NCBI GenBank assembly: GCA_903932545.1
Contig: CAIZGT010000452.1
Span: 1 to 13,313, forward strand
Length of the DNA: 13,313 nucleotides
Direction of reading: 5' to 3'
Source of the DNA: an uncultured Rhodospirillales bacterium
GTDB taxonomy: Bacteria; Pseudomonadota; Alphaproteobacteria; Acetobacterales; Acetobacteraceae
Shown here: piece after piece, positions 6,706-13,313 of the stretch
Position numbering within the stretch: position 1 is the stretch's first letter
Layout: each line of letters begins with the position of its first letter
Made by a program: the position numbers and the translations under genes
Notes under the pieces: generated by a model
Database searches by the model: none
Told to the model about the DNA's origin: nothing
The model's input: the letters and a program-made list of their open reading frames with translations, nothing else

Positions 6706-8412
6706 ATGAGCGATCAGCGGCCGCAAGACAGCGCCTTCACCGGCATCAACTGGCACAACGCGCAAAACCTGCCGGAATTCCTGGCCGGGATCACCCCGCT
6801 CAGCCTCGCCGAAAAGCGCCAGATCATCGACGCCGCCGCAGGTTTGCTCGCCGATCATTATGCGCATCTGCCGCACAAGCGTCAGGCGCATGGCATCGAC
6901 CCGGTGGCCAAGCTACGCGCATTGTCTCGCCATGTGGGTGACCTTGCAACCGAGACATGTTTTCATGCCGAATTGGTGCAAGTCTTTGCCGAACTGCGCG
7001 ATCTGCACACGGTGTACACCCTGCCCACCGAATACGCCGCCATGGTGGCGTTTCTGCCGTTCCAGGTTGGCATTGCCACTGACGGGCCAGACCGCCGCGT
7101 GCTCGTCACGCATGTGATGCCGGGTGCTGTGCGTCCACCGTTCCGTGAGGGGGTGGAGATCATCGGCTGGAACGGCATCCCGATCTGGCGCGCGATTGAA
7201 AAGCTGTCGAGCTTCACAGGCGGCTCGAACCGTGCCGCGAGCCAAGCCCGCGCGGTGGCCGCCTTCACCCAGCGGCCGATGTTGCGCCTCGCCCCGCCGG
7301 ATGAGATGCATGTGGAGATCGAATACGCGCTCGAAGACGGCGCGCGCCATCGCACCCGCCTGGACTGGAAGGTCTGCCGCCTCGGTGCAGACAGCCATGT
7401 GAAGCACAAAGCCTCGGCTCCGGCCCCCGAGCACTCGCTGACACTGGCGCTGGATGACATGGGCGATGCGCTCCGACGCCACCGCAAATCCGCCTATGCG
7501 CCGCACGTCGTGCATGCCGAACTGCATGGCCATGAGGTCGAGCATGGGAATGCGCACAGCGATCACCCGCATGAGGAGGAGATCCGCACACGCCTCACCC
7601 AAGTGCGCGCATGGCGGGGTGAGTTTGAGGGCAAGCCCTTCGCGCATCTGCGCATCCGCAGCTTCAACACGCTCGATCCGGATGGCTTTCTTGATGACGT
7701 GGCGATGCTGCTGCAACGCCTGCCGCAAGACGGCCTGATCATCGATGTGCGCGACAATCCGGGCGGGCTGATGGCTGCTGCCGAGCGCATGCTGCAATTC
7801 TTCTCGGATCGGCCAATTCATCCGGTGCGGATGGAATTCCTCGCCACCGACGCCAATCTGCGGCTCTGTGAGGCGCAGACGCCGGACAATCCTGCGATGT
7901 CCGAAGACCTGTCACGCTGGATTCCCTCTCTGCGCCGCGCACAGCAAACCGGCTCGGTGTGGTCAAGCGCCTATGCGATGACTGATGTGAACGAAATCCG
8001 CTCCAGCGAGCGCATCTACCCTGGCCCGGTGCTCCTGGTCACCAGCGCGTTGAGCTATTCGGCGGCGGATATCTTCATCGCCGGGTTTCGCGATCATAAA
8101 CTCGGTAAAATTCTCGGCGTCCACAACAACACCGGCGCGGGCGGGGCGAACCGTTGGAAATATTCCGACATTCAAACCCTGCTCACCGGCGGCCGCCTCA
8201 CCACCGGCCGCCCCACCGGCTTGCCGGGCGGCGCCGATCTGCGGGTGGCCATCCGGCGTGCGGTGCGCGTGGGGTTGGGTGAGGGGGTGGAGTTGGAGGA
8301 AACCGGCATCGTGCCCGATGCGGTGCATCATCTCACACGGGCGGATTTGCTGTCAGGCGACGTGGATTTGATCGCCCGCGCGGTGCGGATGTTGCGCGAT
8401 GCGCCGATCTAG
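6706..8412 (+). CDS. S41-family (tail-specific/CPAF-like) peptidase with histidine-rich insert
   Basis: A 568-residue serine peptidase homologue without signal peptide or membrane segment, so probably cytoplasmic. An N-terminal helical part (1-95) leads to LRDLHTVYTLP, where His101 matches the D-x-H-T catalytic histidine of Ser-His-Glu type S41 enzymes. A PDZ-like piece is at about 140-165 (FREGVEIIGWNGIPI). The S41 core begins at about 310; GLIIDVRDNPGG (343-354) is the family's conserved strand, Ser452 in LSYSAADIF is the likely nucleophile, and NTGAGG (475-480) stands where CtpA enzymes carry the catalytic lysine in TFGKG. A glutamate in VELEETGIVPD (528-538) would complete a Ser-His-Glu triad. 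A histidine-rich insert at 259-289 has nine His in 31 residues and may bind metal. It diverges from the cyclase gene, so a role in processing the peptide is conceivable but unproven. The start follows a good ribosome binding site. Confidence 0.85.
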   Translation: MSDQRPQDSAFTGINWHNAQNLPEFLAGITPLSLAEKRQIIDAAAGLLADHYAHLPHKRQAHGIDPVAKLRALSRHVGDLATETCFHAELVQVFAELRDLHTVYTLPTEYAAMVAFLPFQVGIATDGPDRRVLVTHVMPGAVRPPFREGVEIIGWNGIPIWRAIEKLSSFTGGSNRAASQARAVAAFTQRPMLRLAPPDEMHVEIEYALEDGARHRTRLDWKVCRLGADSHVKHKASAPAPEHSLTLALDDMGDALRRHRKSAYAPHVVHAELHGHEVEHGNAHSDHPHEEEIRTRLTQVRAWRGEFEGKPFAHLRIRSFNTLDPDGFLDDVAMLLQRLPQDGLIIDVRDNPGGLMAAAERMLQFFSDRPIHPVRMEFLATDANLRLCEAQTPDNPAMSEDLSRWIPSLRRAQQTGSVWSSAYAMTDVNEIRSSERIYPGPVLLVTSALSYSAADIFIAGFRDHKLGKILGVHNNTGAGGANRWKYSDIQTLLTGGRLTTGRPTGLPGGADLRVAIRRAVRVGLGEGVELEETGIVPDAVHHLTRADLLSGDVDLIARAVRMLRDAPI

Positions 8413-9062
8413 CGTTTGCGCAACAGGCTCAACACCCCACCGCTCAGCACCACCATCGCCAACACCCCAATCCCCGGCATCAGCCAGCCGTTGGGCGTGA
8501 TCGCGGCAACATTGACGAAATCCACCGCGCCATCGGCCTGCACGCGCAGGAACGACAGCAGCAGTGAAGTGAGCGTCGCCAAAGCGACGGCGGCCAGCAG
8601 CCCGGGGAGCAACATCGGCACAATCACCCGCCAGTAGCTGCCAAATGCCGACACGCCGCACATTTGCGCCGCATGCAGCATGCCCGGAGTCAGCCGCCCA
8701 AGTCGCCACGCGCCGCACAGCGTGCCAAGGCTTATCCCGATGCTGGCATGGAGCAGCGATATTGCCAGCGCCACCGTATCAGGCCCCAGTCGCAGCGCCA
8801 CCGGCCACAGCAGCGGCAGCAGCATTGGCCCCAGCCACACCGCGCGGCGCTGCCATGCCGCCACTGCGACAACAAGCGCGCCAAAAGCCGCCGCAATGCT
8901 GGCGCAGGCCAAGGCTTGCAGCGTCTGAGGCTCGATCAACACGGCCAGAACGTCTTGCGCCACCAGCCCGTCCAGCATCGCTTGGCTGGTGATGAGCGCT
9001 GTGCCGATCTGTGCAGCCCCGGCCAGCACCAACGACAAAATCGCCAGAAAACTGGGCATCAT
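8409..9062 (-). CDS. ABC transporter permease, binding-protein-dependent type
   Basis: A 217-residue inner-membrane protein with about six hydrophobic segments (roughly 4-22, 47-69, 74-91, 96-115, 152-172 and 193-214). The cytoplasmic EAA-type coupling loop is recognisable at 130-154: AA, then Gly136, Phe140, I147 and the LLPG ending match the pattern, but the leading Glu is replaced by His130. This is the size of a single permease unit, about half of a double-length iron or thiamine permease. It is co-transcribed with the ABC ATPase-like gene upstream: the ATG at 9062 overlaps the ATPase TGA in ATGA, with AAAGG five bases before it, so translation is probably coupled. No solute-binding protein or second permease is visible. 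The frame continues to 9104, but that start lies inside the ATPase gene and adds a polar extension. The substrate is unknown. Confidence 0.78.
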   Translation of the reverse strand: MMPSFLAILSLVLAGAAQIGTALITSQAMLDGLVAQDVLAVLIEPQTLQALACASIAAAFGALVVAVAAWQRRAVWLGPMLLPLLWPVALRLGPDTVALAISLLHASIGISLGTLCGAWRLGRLTPGMLHAAQMCGVSAFGSYWRVIVPMLLPGLLAAVALATLTSLLLSFLRVQADGAVDFVNVAAITPNGWLMPGIGVLAMVVLSGGVLSLLRKR

Positions 9063-10135
9063 GGTGCCTTTCTGGCAAAGACATGCGCGTGATGCGCCTG
9101 CCAAGCGAGGCTGATCCCGCCATTGCGCGGCAAGGTGGCACCGCTCGGGCGGATCACCACCAACTCCGCCGTCTCACCGCCGCGCAAATCGGCGGTGAGC
9201 GCGAGGCGCATGTGGTCCCCAACAAACACCGCCTCGCACAGCTGTGCTGCCAGAGCGCCTTCACCCAAATCCACCGGCTTCATCGCAGCGATGGCAATGC
9301 GTTCCGGACGGATCGCCAAGGTGCAGGCCTCACCATTGCGCAAGCTGCCAATCACCCGCCCCTCAACAATGGCGCCGCCTGCGAGGCGAACGGCGGCGAT
9401 ATCGTCTTCCTGTGACACAATCGTGCCGTGCAATTGGTTCAGTGGCCCGGTTTGGCGGGCAACAAACAGCGATTCCGGCCGCTCATACAATTCCTGCGCG
9501 GTGCCGTATTGGCGGAGCTGGCCGTTCTCGATCACGCCGATACGATCCGCCAAACCGAAAGCGTCGCTGGCATCGCCAGCGCTGTGCAGAACCGACAAGC
9601 CAGATTGTGCGGCCTCTCGGCGCAACCAGGTTTTGATGGCGTCTATGGCCGATGGGGCGGCACCAGCGAACGGATCGTCGAGCAGCAGCAAATCCGGCTT
9701 GCGCGCCAACGCCCGCGCCAGCGCCACCCGCAATTGCTGCTCGCCCGACAGGCTGAGCGGCGCGCGATCTGCAACCGCCAGCAAATCAAGACGCGCCAGG
9801 ATGGTGTCGGCCATATCGCGCGTCACGCCCGGCGCAAATCGCGCATGGCCGCGCACGCTGAGATGCGCGAACAGGTCGAGCCTGCGTGAAACCATACCAA
9901 TGCGCCGTTGCGAGGGTTTGATATCCATCCCAAAGCGGCCGTTGAGGATCAATTCCCCCGATTGCGGCCGTTGAAACCCCGCCACCACCGCCACCACGCT
10001 CGCCGCCTCGTCGCCCAGCAGCGACACGATTTCGCCGCGCTGAACGCTCAGCGACAGGCCGCGCAACGGCGCATCACCGCCGGTGGTGATCTGCGCCAGG
10101 GCAACAAAGGGAAGCGTCACGTCGTTGGCGTTCAT
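9059..10135 (-). CDS. ABC transporter ATP-binding-like protein with degenerate nucleotide site
   Basis: A 358-residue protein with the outline of an importer ATPase of the PotA/FbpC/ThiQ kind: an ATPase domain (about 10-225) and a C-terminal TOBE-like domain (about 230-355; CTLAIRPERI is typical). The catalytic motifs are damaged. The P-loop region reads LLGDEAASVVAVVAGF instead of GPSGxGKTTLL, three residues short and without the Gly-Lys-Thr. The Q-loop glutamine is Arg84 (GMVSRR). The Walker B glutamate is Asp154 (LLLLDDPF). The switch histidine after it is missing or displaced (VLHSAGDASDAF). The signature LSGEQQLRVALARAL is nearly normal. The frame is intact throughout, so this is not a simple frameshifted pseudogene. 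It probably cannot hydrolyse ATP in the normal way and could be a scaffold, a heterodimer partner for an ATPase encoded elsewhere, or a decaying gene. The start has only a weak AGGGG close to the ATG. Confidence 0.82.
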   Translation of the reverse strand: MNANDVTLPFVALAQITTGGDAPLRGLSLSVQRGEIVSLLGDEAASVVAVVAGFQRPQSGELILNGRFGMDIKPSQRRIGMVSRRLDLFAHLSVRGHARFAPGVTRDMADTILARLDLLAVADRAPLSLSGEQQLRVALARALARKPDLLLLDDPFAGAAPSAIDAIKTWLRREAAQSGLSVLHSAGDASDAFGLADRIGVIENGQLRQYGTAQELYERPESLFVARQTGPLNQLHGTIVSQEDDIAAVRLAGGAIVEGRVIGSLRNGEACTLAIRPERIAIAAMKPVDLGEGALAAQLCEAVFVGDHMRLALTADLRGGETAELVVIRPSGATLPRNGGISLAWQAHHAHVFARKAP

Positions 10136-10216
10136 AGCCCCTGTATCCCGCGCCTACACACTTGGGACAATCAGCAACTGAGGTTAAAGCTTCGTCAAAT
10201 CCAAGGGATGTGCCAA
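10136..10216. promoter_or_regulatory. divergent intergenic region, ABC gene/HIBYL-CoA hydrolase
   Basis: An 81-base gap between two divergent genes that must carry both promoters. On the minus strand TTGACG (10193-10198) is a fair -35 match, but the best -10-like sequence is 19 bases away. On the plus strand TTGGGA with a 17-base spacer to TAAAGC is a weak pair. AAGGG at 10203-10207 serves as ribosome binding site for the plus-strand gene. No operator-like symmetry stands out. Confidence 0.3.
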
Positions 10217-11191
10217 ATGAGCGAACAACATTGCGTGGGTGACAGCATCGTTGCGCAGCGCCACGGGCGAATTGGCCATATTCTGCTCAATCGGCCCAAA
10301 GCGTTGAACGCGCTGAACCTGGAGATGATCCGCCTGATCACCCAAGCGCTTGAGGCGTGGCGCGATGATCCGGCGGTGCATGCCGTGGTGCTGGAAGGCG
10401 CGGGCGGGCGGGCGTTTTGCGCAGGCGGCGACATTCGCGCCGTGCGGGATTGGGCGCTGAGCGGCGATGATGCGTCAATTGCTGCCTTCTTCTCCGAAGA
10501 ATACGCCCTCAATGCCGCAATCGCCGCCTATCCCAAGCCCTATATCTCGCTGATCGACGGGTTTTGCATGGGGGGCGGCATTGGGCTGTCCGTGCATGGC
10601 ACCATCCGCGTGGCCAGCGAAACGGCACAATTCGCGATGCCTGAGACCGCGATTGCGCTGTTCCCCGATGTGGGAGCCACCTTCGTGCTGCCGCGCCTGC
10701 CGGGCGAATTGGGGATGTATCTCGGCCTGACTGGCGCGCGATTGGTGGGCGCCGATGCGGTGCATGCCGGGCTTGCCACACATTTTGTCCCGCATCATGC
10801 CTTTGCAGCCCTGCGCCACACCTTGGCACAAGGCGGCGTGGCAACGCTTGCAGGCTTCGCAGAAACGCTGCCAGAATTCAGCCTCGCCCCCAAGCGCCCG
10901 ATGATTGACCACTGCTTTGGCCAGGGCAGCATCGTAGCAATTGAGGACGCCTTGCGCGCCGATGGCAGCGAATTCGCTGTGGAGACTTTGGCAATTCTCG
11001 CCAAAATGTCGCCATCCTCGCTGCGCTGGACCTTCGACATCCTGCGCGCCGGCGCTGGCCGCACTCTGGCGCAGTGCCTGGAGGCCGAGTTTGCGCTGGT
11101 CACCCGCATCACCCATCACCCCGACTTTGCCGAAGGAGTGCGGGCGATGGTGGTGGACAAGGACCGCAATCCGAAATGGACGGGATTGTAG
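10217..11191 (+). CDS. 3-hydroxyisobutyryl-CoA hydrolase (enoyl-CoA hydratase superfamily)
   Basis: A 324-residue member of the crotonase fold, ECH_2 branch. 3-Hydroxyisobutyryl-CoA hydrolase cleaves the thioester in valine breakdown to free 3-hydroxyisobutyrate. The oxyanion hole is formed by FCAGGDIRA (67-75) and DGFCMGGGIGLS (114-125). Glu143 and Asp151 in MPETAIALFPDVG have the eight-residue spacing of the catalytic pair of human HIBCH. The RLPG and LTGARL segments and the C-terminal FAEGVRA plus DKDRNPKW are hallmarks of this branch and not of plain enoyl-CoA hydratases. It is somewhat shorter than typical members. The start at 10217 has AAGGG nine bases upstream; an ATG three codons earlier at 10208 overlaps the ribosome binding site. 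No other valine-pathway gene is seen, so it is an isolated gene here, and a related acyl-CoA substrate cannot be excluded. Confidence 0.9.
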   Translation: MSEQHCVGDSIVAQRHGRIGHILLNRPKALNALNLEMIRLITQALEAWRDDPAVHAVVLEGAGGRAFCAGGDIRAVRDWALSGDDASIAAFFSEEYALNAAIAAYPKPYISLIDGFCMGGGIGLSVHGTIRVASETAQFAMPETAIALFPDVGATFVLPRLPGELGMYLGLTGARLVGADAVHAGLATHFVPHHAFAALRHTLAQGGVATLAGFAETLPEFSLAPKRPMIDHCFGQGSIVAIEDALRADGSEFAVETLAILAKMSPSSLRWTFDILRAGAGRTLAQCLEAEFALVTRITHHPDFAEGVRAMVVDKDRNPKWTGL

Positions 11192-11221
11192 GGCGGAAGC
11201 GGCGAAGCCGTCATCCGCCCT
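11190..11221. repeat. REP-like hairpin, possible bidirectional terminator
   Basis: AGGGCGGA (11190-11197) pairs perfectly with TCCGCCCT (11214-11221), and inside it CGGC (11200-11203) pairs with GCCG (11207-11210) around GAA. The first bases belong to the stop codon of the HIBYL-CoA hydrolase gene, and the facing dehydrogenase gene ends at 11227. The GGCGGAT...ATCCGCC core resembles palindromic intergenic repeats common in proteobacteria. Its place between convergent ends suits a terminator or mRNA 3' stabiliser, although no T-run follows. Confidence 0.6.
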
Positions 11222-11226
11222 GCGGG

Positions 11227-12225
11227 TCAATAGGAGCCCGGATCAATCACGTTCTGCGGCGCATTCCCCAGTGCCGCTGCCATCGTCTCAGCGGATTTGC
11301 GGCGGATGTCGTCCCAGGCGTGTTGCGTGTGAAAGGCCGCGTGTGGGGTGATGATCAGCCGTCCTTCCAGCCAATCCTCCTTCGCCCGATAAGCACGCAG
11401 CAGCGACGGGATCGGCTCCACCGGTGGCTCCACCGGAATCACATCCAAGCCGGCCCCAGCCAGCCGCCCGCCGCGCAAAGCTTCTTCCAGCGCATCGATA
11501 TCAACAATCCGCCCACGCGCGGTGTTCACCACAATGGCCCCCTCCGGCAGCAACGCCAGTTCCCGCGCACCGATCATATTGATCGTCTCTGGCGTCTGCG
11601 GCGTGTGGATGCTCAACACGTCCGACTGTGCCAGCAACTCATCCAGCGACTTGGCACGGCGCACGCCGATCGCCAGATCCGAGCCGTTTGAGCGCAGCGG
11701 ATCGAAGAACACCACATCAAACCCAAAGGCTTTGGCACGCAGGGCGACGGCGGTGCCGATCCGACCAAGGCCCACGATGCCGAACGTCTGCGCGGACATA
11801 CGCTGGATCAGCCGTGTCGCAATCTGCGTCCAGGGCGCGGGCGTCGGGCGGCGTTGGGTTTCGTGATACAGCACAATGCCCCGGCGCAGACTCAACACCA
11901 ACGCCATCGCCGAATCGGCCACTTCCATCGTGCCGTAATCCGGCACATTCGCCACCAGCACGTTGTTGGCCGCACACCAGGCGCGGTCTACCCGATCATA
12001 TCCCACCCCCATGCGCACCACGGCGCGCAGCTTGGGGAATTTCGCCAGTTCTGCTCCAGGCGCCCATTGGCGAAAGATCATCAGCCCTTCCGTGCTGGCC
12101 CGGTCCGCCTCGGAAACCTCAGCAAGCGAGCCGTAGTCGCGCATAACGATATGAGCCTGCGGCCCGAACACCTCGCGTTCCACGCTGTCATCGGCGTACA
12201 TGCGTTCGGGATAGAGAATGGTCAT
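11227..12225 (-). CDS. CtBP-like D-isomer-specific 2-hydroxyacid dehydrogenase
   Basis: A 332-residue cytoplasmic NAD(H)-dependent oxidoreductase that should interconvert a 2-oxoacid and a D-2-hydroxyacid. The nucleotide-binding motif VGLGRIG is at 151-157, and Asp175 (VVFFDP) ends the next strand, which favours NAD over NADP. The three catalytic residues of the family are present: Arg237 in NTARGRIVD, Glu266 in LDVIPVEPP and His295 in ITPHAAFHT. The substrate-domain segment VVRMGVGYDRVD is also typical. The length and the spacing between Glu266 and His295 fit the C-terminal-binding-protein-like branch, whose bacterial substrates are mostly unknown. AGGAAAG five bases before the ATG supports the start. 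It diverges from the TPP-enzyme gene across 76 bases; shared control and a common 2-oxoacid route are plausible but inferred. Confidence 0.88.
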   Translation of the reverse strand: MTILYPERMYADDSVEREVFGPQAHIVMRDYGSLAEVSEADRASTEGLMIFRQWAPGAELAKFPKLRAVVRMGVGYDRVDRAWCAANNVLVANVPDYGTMEVADSAMALVLSLRRGIVLYHETQRRPTPAPWTQIATRLIQRMSAQTFGIVGLGRIGTAVALRAKAFGFDVVFFDPLRSNGSDLAIGVRRAKSLDELLAQSDVLSIHTPQTPETINMIGARELALLPEGAIVVNTARGRIVDIDALEEALRGGRLAGAGLDVIPVEPPVEPIPSLLRAYRAKEDWLEGRLIITPHAAFHTQHAWDDIRRKSAETMAAALGNAPQNVIDPGSY

Positions 12226-12301
12226 GTGGGCTTTCCTCGATATTGCGCCAGTTGAGTTTGGCGTTCACGCTGGATGCAACAACATGCGCGGAGACATGTC
12301 C
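12226..12301. promoter_or_regulatory. divergent intergenic region, dehydrogenase/TPP enzyme
   Basis: These 76 bases hold both promoters. The ribosome binding sites are GAGGAAAG (minus, 12231-12238) and GGAG (plus, 12290-12293). A minus-strand pair GTGAAC (12263-12268) and CAATAT (12240-12245) has 17-base spacing, but transcription would then begin inside the ribosome binding site, so I give it little weight. No clear operator is seen. Confidence 0.3.
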
Positions 12302-13313
12302 ATGAACGGTGCCGAAAGTCTGGTCCAGACATTGCTGGATTGCGGTGTGGACACATGCTTCACCAATCCCGGCACCTCTGAGATGCATTTCGTCGCCGCT
12401 TTGGATCGTATTCCCGGCATGCGCTGCGTGCTCGGGCTGTTCGAGGGGGTGGTCACCGGGGCTGCCGATGGTTACGCCCGCATGGCCGAAAAACCCGCCG
12501 CAACCCTGCTACATTGCGGCCCGGGCCTCGCCAATGCAGTGGCCAATCTGCACAATTGCAGGCGCGCGCACAGCATGGTGGTGAATTGTGTGGGTGATCA
12601 GGCGACGTATCACCGCCCGCTTGATGCGCCACTGACGGCTGACACCGAAGCGTTGGCCCGCGTGGTCTCCGGCTGGGTGCGCACCGCGCAGCACGCCGCA
12701 GACGTTGGTGGTGACACTGCCTCGGCGGTGCAGGCGGCGTTCACCGACAATGGCCAGATCGCCACGCTCATCCTGCCGTCCGACACGTGTTGGGACCAAG
12801 GCGGGGTGATCGGCAAGCCCCTGCCGCGCCCGAAACCCACACCTGCCAGCCCCGAGATCATCGCCCAGATCGCCCGCGTGCTGAGGCGCGGCGAGAAGGT
12901 GGCGATGGTGCTGGGCAATTCGGCCCTGCGCGCGGGGCCACTGGCGAGTGCTGCGGCAATTGCGGCCGCGACAGGGGCGGAGTTGTGGGCGCAAACCTCC
13001 AACGCGCGCATCGAACGCGGGGCAGGGCGGCATCCAATCCAGCGCATCCCCTACCCAACCGATCAAGCGGTGGCCGCTTTGGCTGGGGTGAAGCATGTAA
13101 TCCTCGTCGGCGCGCAAGAGCCGGTGGGATTCTTCGCCTATCCCGGCAAACCCAGCCGCATCGCACCGCCCGATTCACAGCTGCATGTGCTGGCGCGGGT
13201 AGAGCAGGATCTGCCCGCAACGCTCGCCGCGCTTGCCGAACTGCTGGGCGGTGAGGCACCCGCCCCGCAGACGCGCGCGCATGTGGAACCCGCCACCGGC
13301 GCGGTGACGAGCG
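12302..13313 (+). CDS. thiamine-diphosphate enzyme, acetolactate synthase large subunit-like (partial)
   Basis: The first 337 residues of a TPP-dependent enzyme of the IlvB/benzoylformate decarboxylase superfamily; the window ends within the middle domain, so the TPP-binding C-terminal domain is not seen. The N-terminal pyrimidine-binding domain is clear: FTNPGTSEMHF (20-30), then LGLFEGVVTGAADGYARM (44-61), where Glu48 is the conserved glutamate that activates the thiamine ring, and HCGPGLANAVANLHN (71-85). The middle domain begins at about 185. The NPGTSEMHF wording is characteristic of a group often annotated 'acetolactate synthase large subunit' that is distinct from true biosynthetic IlvB, so the real reaction could be decarboxylation or carboligation of another 2-oxoacid. 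ATG 12302 lies eight bases after GGAG; upstream in-frame ATGs at 12284 and 12296 are too far from or too close to that site. Confidence 0.85.
   Translation, partial: MNGAESLVQTLLDCGVDTCFTNPGTSEMHFVAALDRIPGMRCVLGLFEGVVTGAADGYARMAEKPAATLLHCGPGLANAVANLHNCRRAHSMVVNCVGDQATYHRPLDAPLTADTEALARVVSGWVRTAQHAADVGGDTASAVQAAFTDNGQIATLILPSDTCWDQGGVIGKPLPRPKPTPASPEIIAQIARVLRRGEKVAMVLGNSALRAGPLASAAAIAAATGAELWAQTSNARIERGAGRHPIQRIPYPTDQAVAALAGVKHVILVGAQEPVGFFAYPGKPSRIAPPDSQLHVLARVEQDLPATLAALAELLGGEAPAPQTRAHVEPATGAVTS

Noticed and set aside
6913..7821. Long minus-strand open frame (302 codons) antisense to the peptidase gene
   Set aside because: It lies wholly within a well-supported S41 gene, has no ribosome binding site, and its product is a low-information His/Arg/Ala-rich shadow as expected in GC-rich DNA.
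9123..9974. Plus-strand open frames of 283 and 153 codons inside the ABC ATPase-like gene
   Set aside because: The minus-strand protein is clearly ABC-like end to end; the plus-strand products are Ser/Arg-rich with no recognisable domain.
9908..10216. Upstream extension of the hydrolase frame
   Set aside because: It is antisense to the ABC gene and adds no crotonase sequence; the family start and AAGGG site fit 10217.
12509..13117. Minus-strand open frame of 202 codons inside the TPP-enzyme gene
   Set aside because: The plus-strand product carries clear TPP-enzyme motifs; the opposite frame has none and no ribosome binding site.

Overview
The window reads as a chromosomal piece of a GC-rich proteobacterium, most likely an alphaproteobacterium. 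This is inferred from the G/C-rich third codon positions, the gene families present (class III cyclase/AAA/TPR fusion, CtBP-like dehydrogenase, 3-hydroxyisobutyryl-CoA hydrolase, IlvB-like TPP enzyme) and a REP-like GGCGGAT...ATCCGCC hairpin. No tRNA, rRNA, transposase, phage gene or CRISPR array was seen. Nine genes fill almost all of it; the ninth is cut by the right edge.

Left half, minus strand (about 320-6611): four co-directional genes form what looks like a small RiPP (ribosomally made, modified peptide) cassette with its own cAMP circuit. In transcription order they are a large class III nucleotide cyclase with a double zinc ribbon, AAA ATPase and TPR-like tail; a 91-residue peptide with a strong ribosome binding site that looks like a RiPP precursor; a B12-binding radical SAM protein with the CX7CX2C iron-sulfur motif of RiPP C-methyltransferases; and a Crp-family regulator that keeps the cAMP-contacting residues of E. 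coli CRP. The last three genes are separated by only 19 and 3 bases. This is the most interesting part of the window.

Middle (6706-10135): an S41-family peptidase with a histidine-rich insert diverges from the cyclase across 94 bases. It ends on a CTAG that is also the stop of the convergent ABC permease gene. That permease overlaps by 4 bases an ABC ATPase-like gene whose P-loop, Q-loop, Walker B glutamate and H-loop are all degenerate, so it may be a non-hydrolysing relic or scaffold.

Right (10217-13313): a 3-hydroxyisobutyryl-CoA hydrolase (valine breakdown) converges on a CtBP-like 2-hydroxyacid dehydrogenase, with a REP-like hairpin between their ends. The dehydrogenase diverges from an IlvB-like thiamine-diphosphate enzyme that runs off the edge. 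These look like ordinary accessory metabolism.

Working model (inference): the cyclase senses a signal and makes cAMP, the Crp protein binds it and adjusts transcription, and the radical SAM enzyme C-methylates the peptide. The divergent S41 peptidase is a possible but unproven maturation protease. No dedicated exporter is visible.
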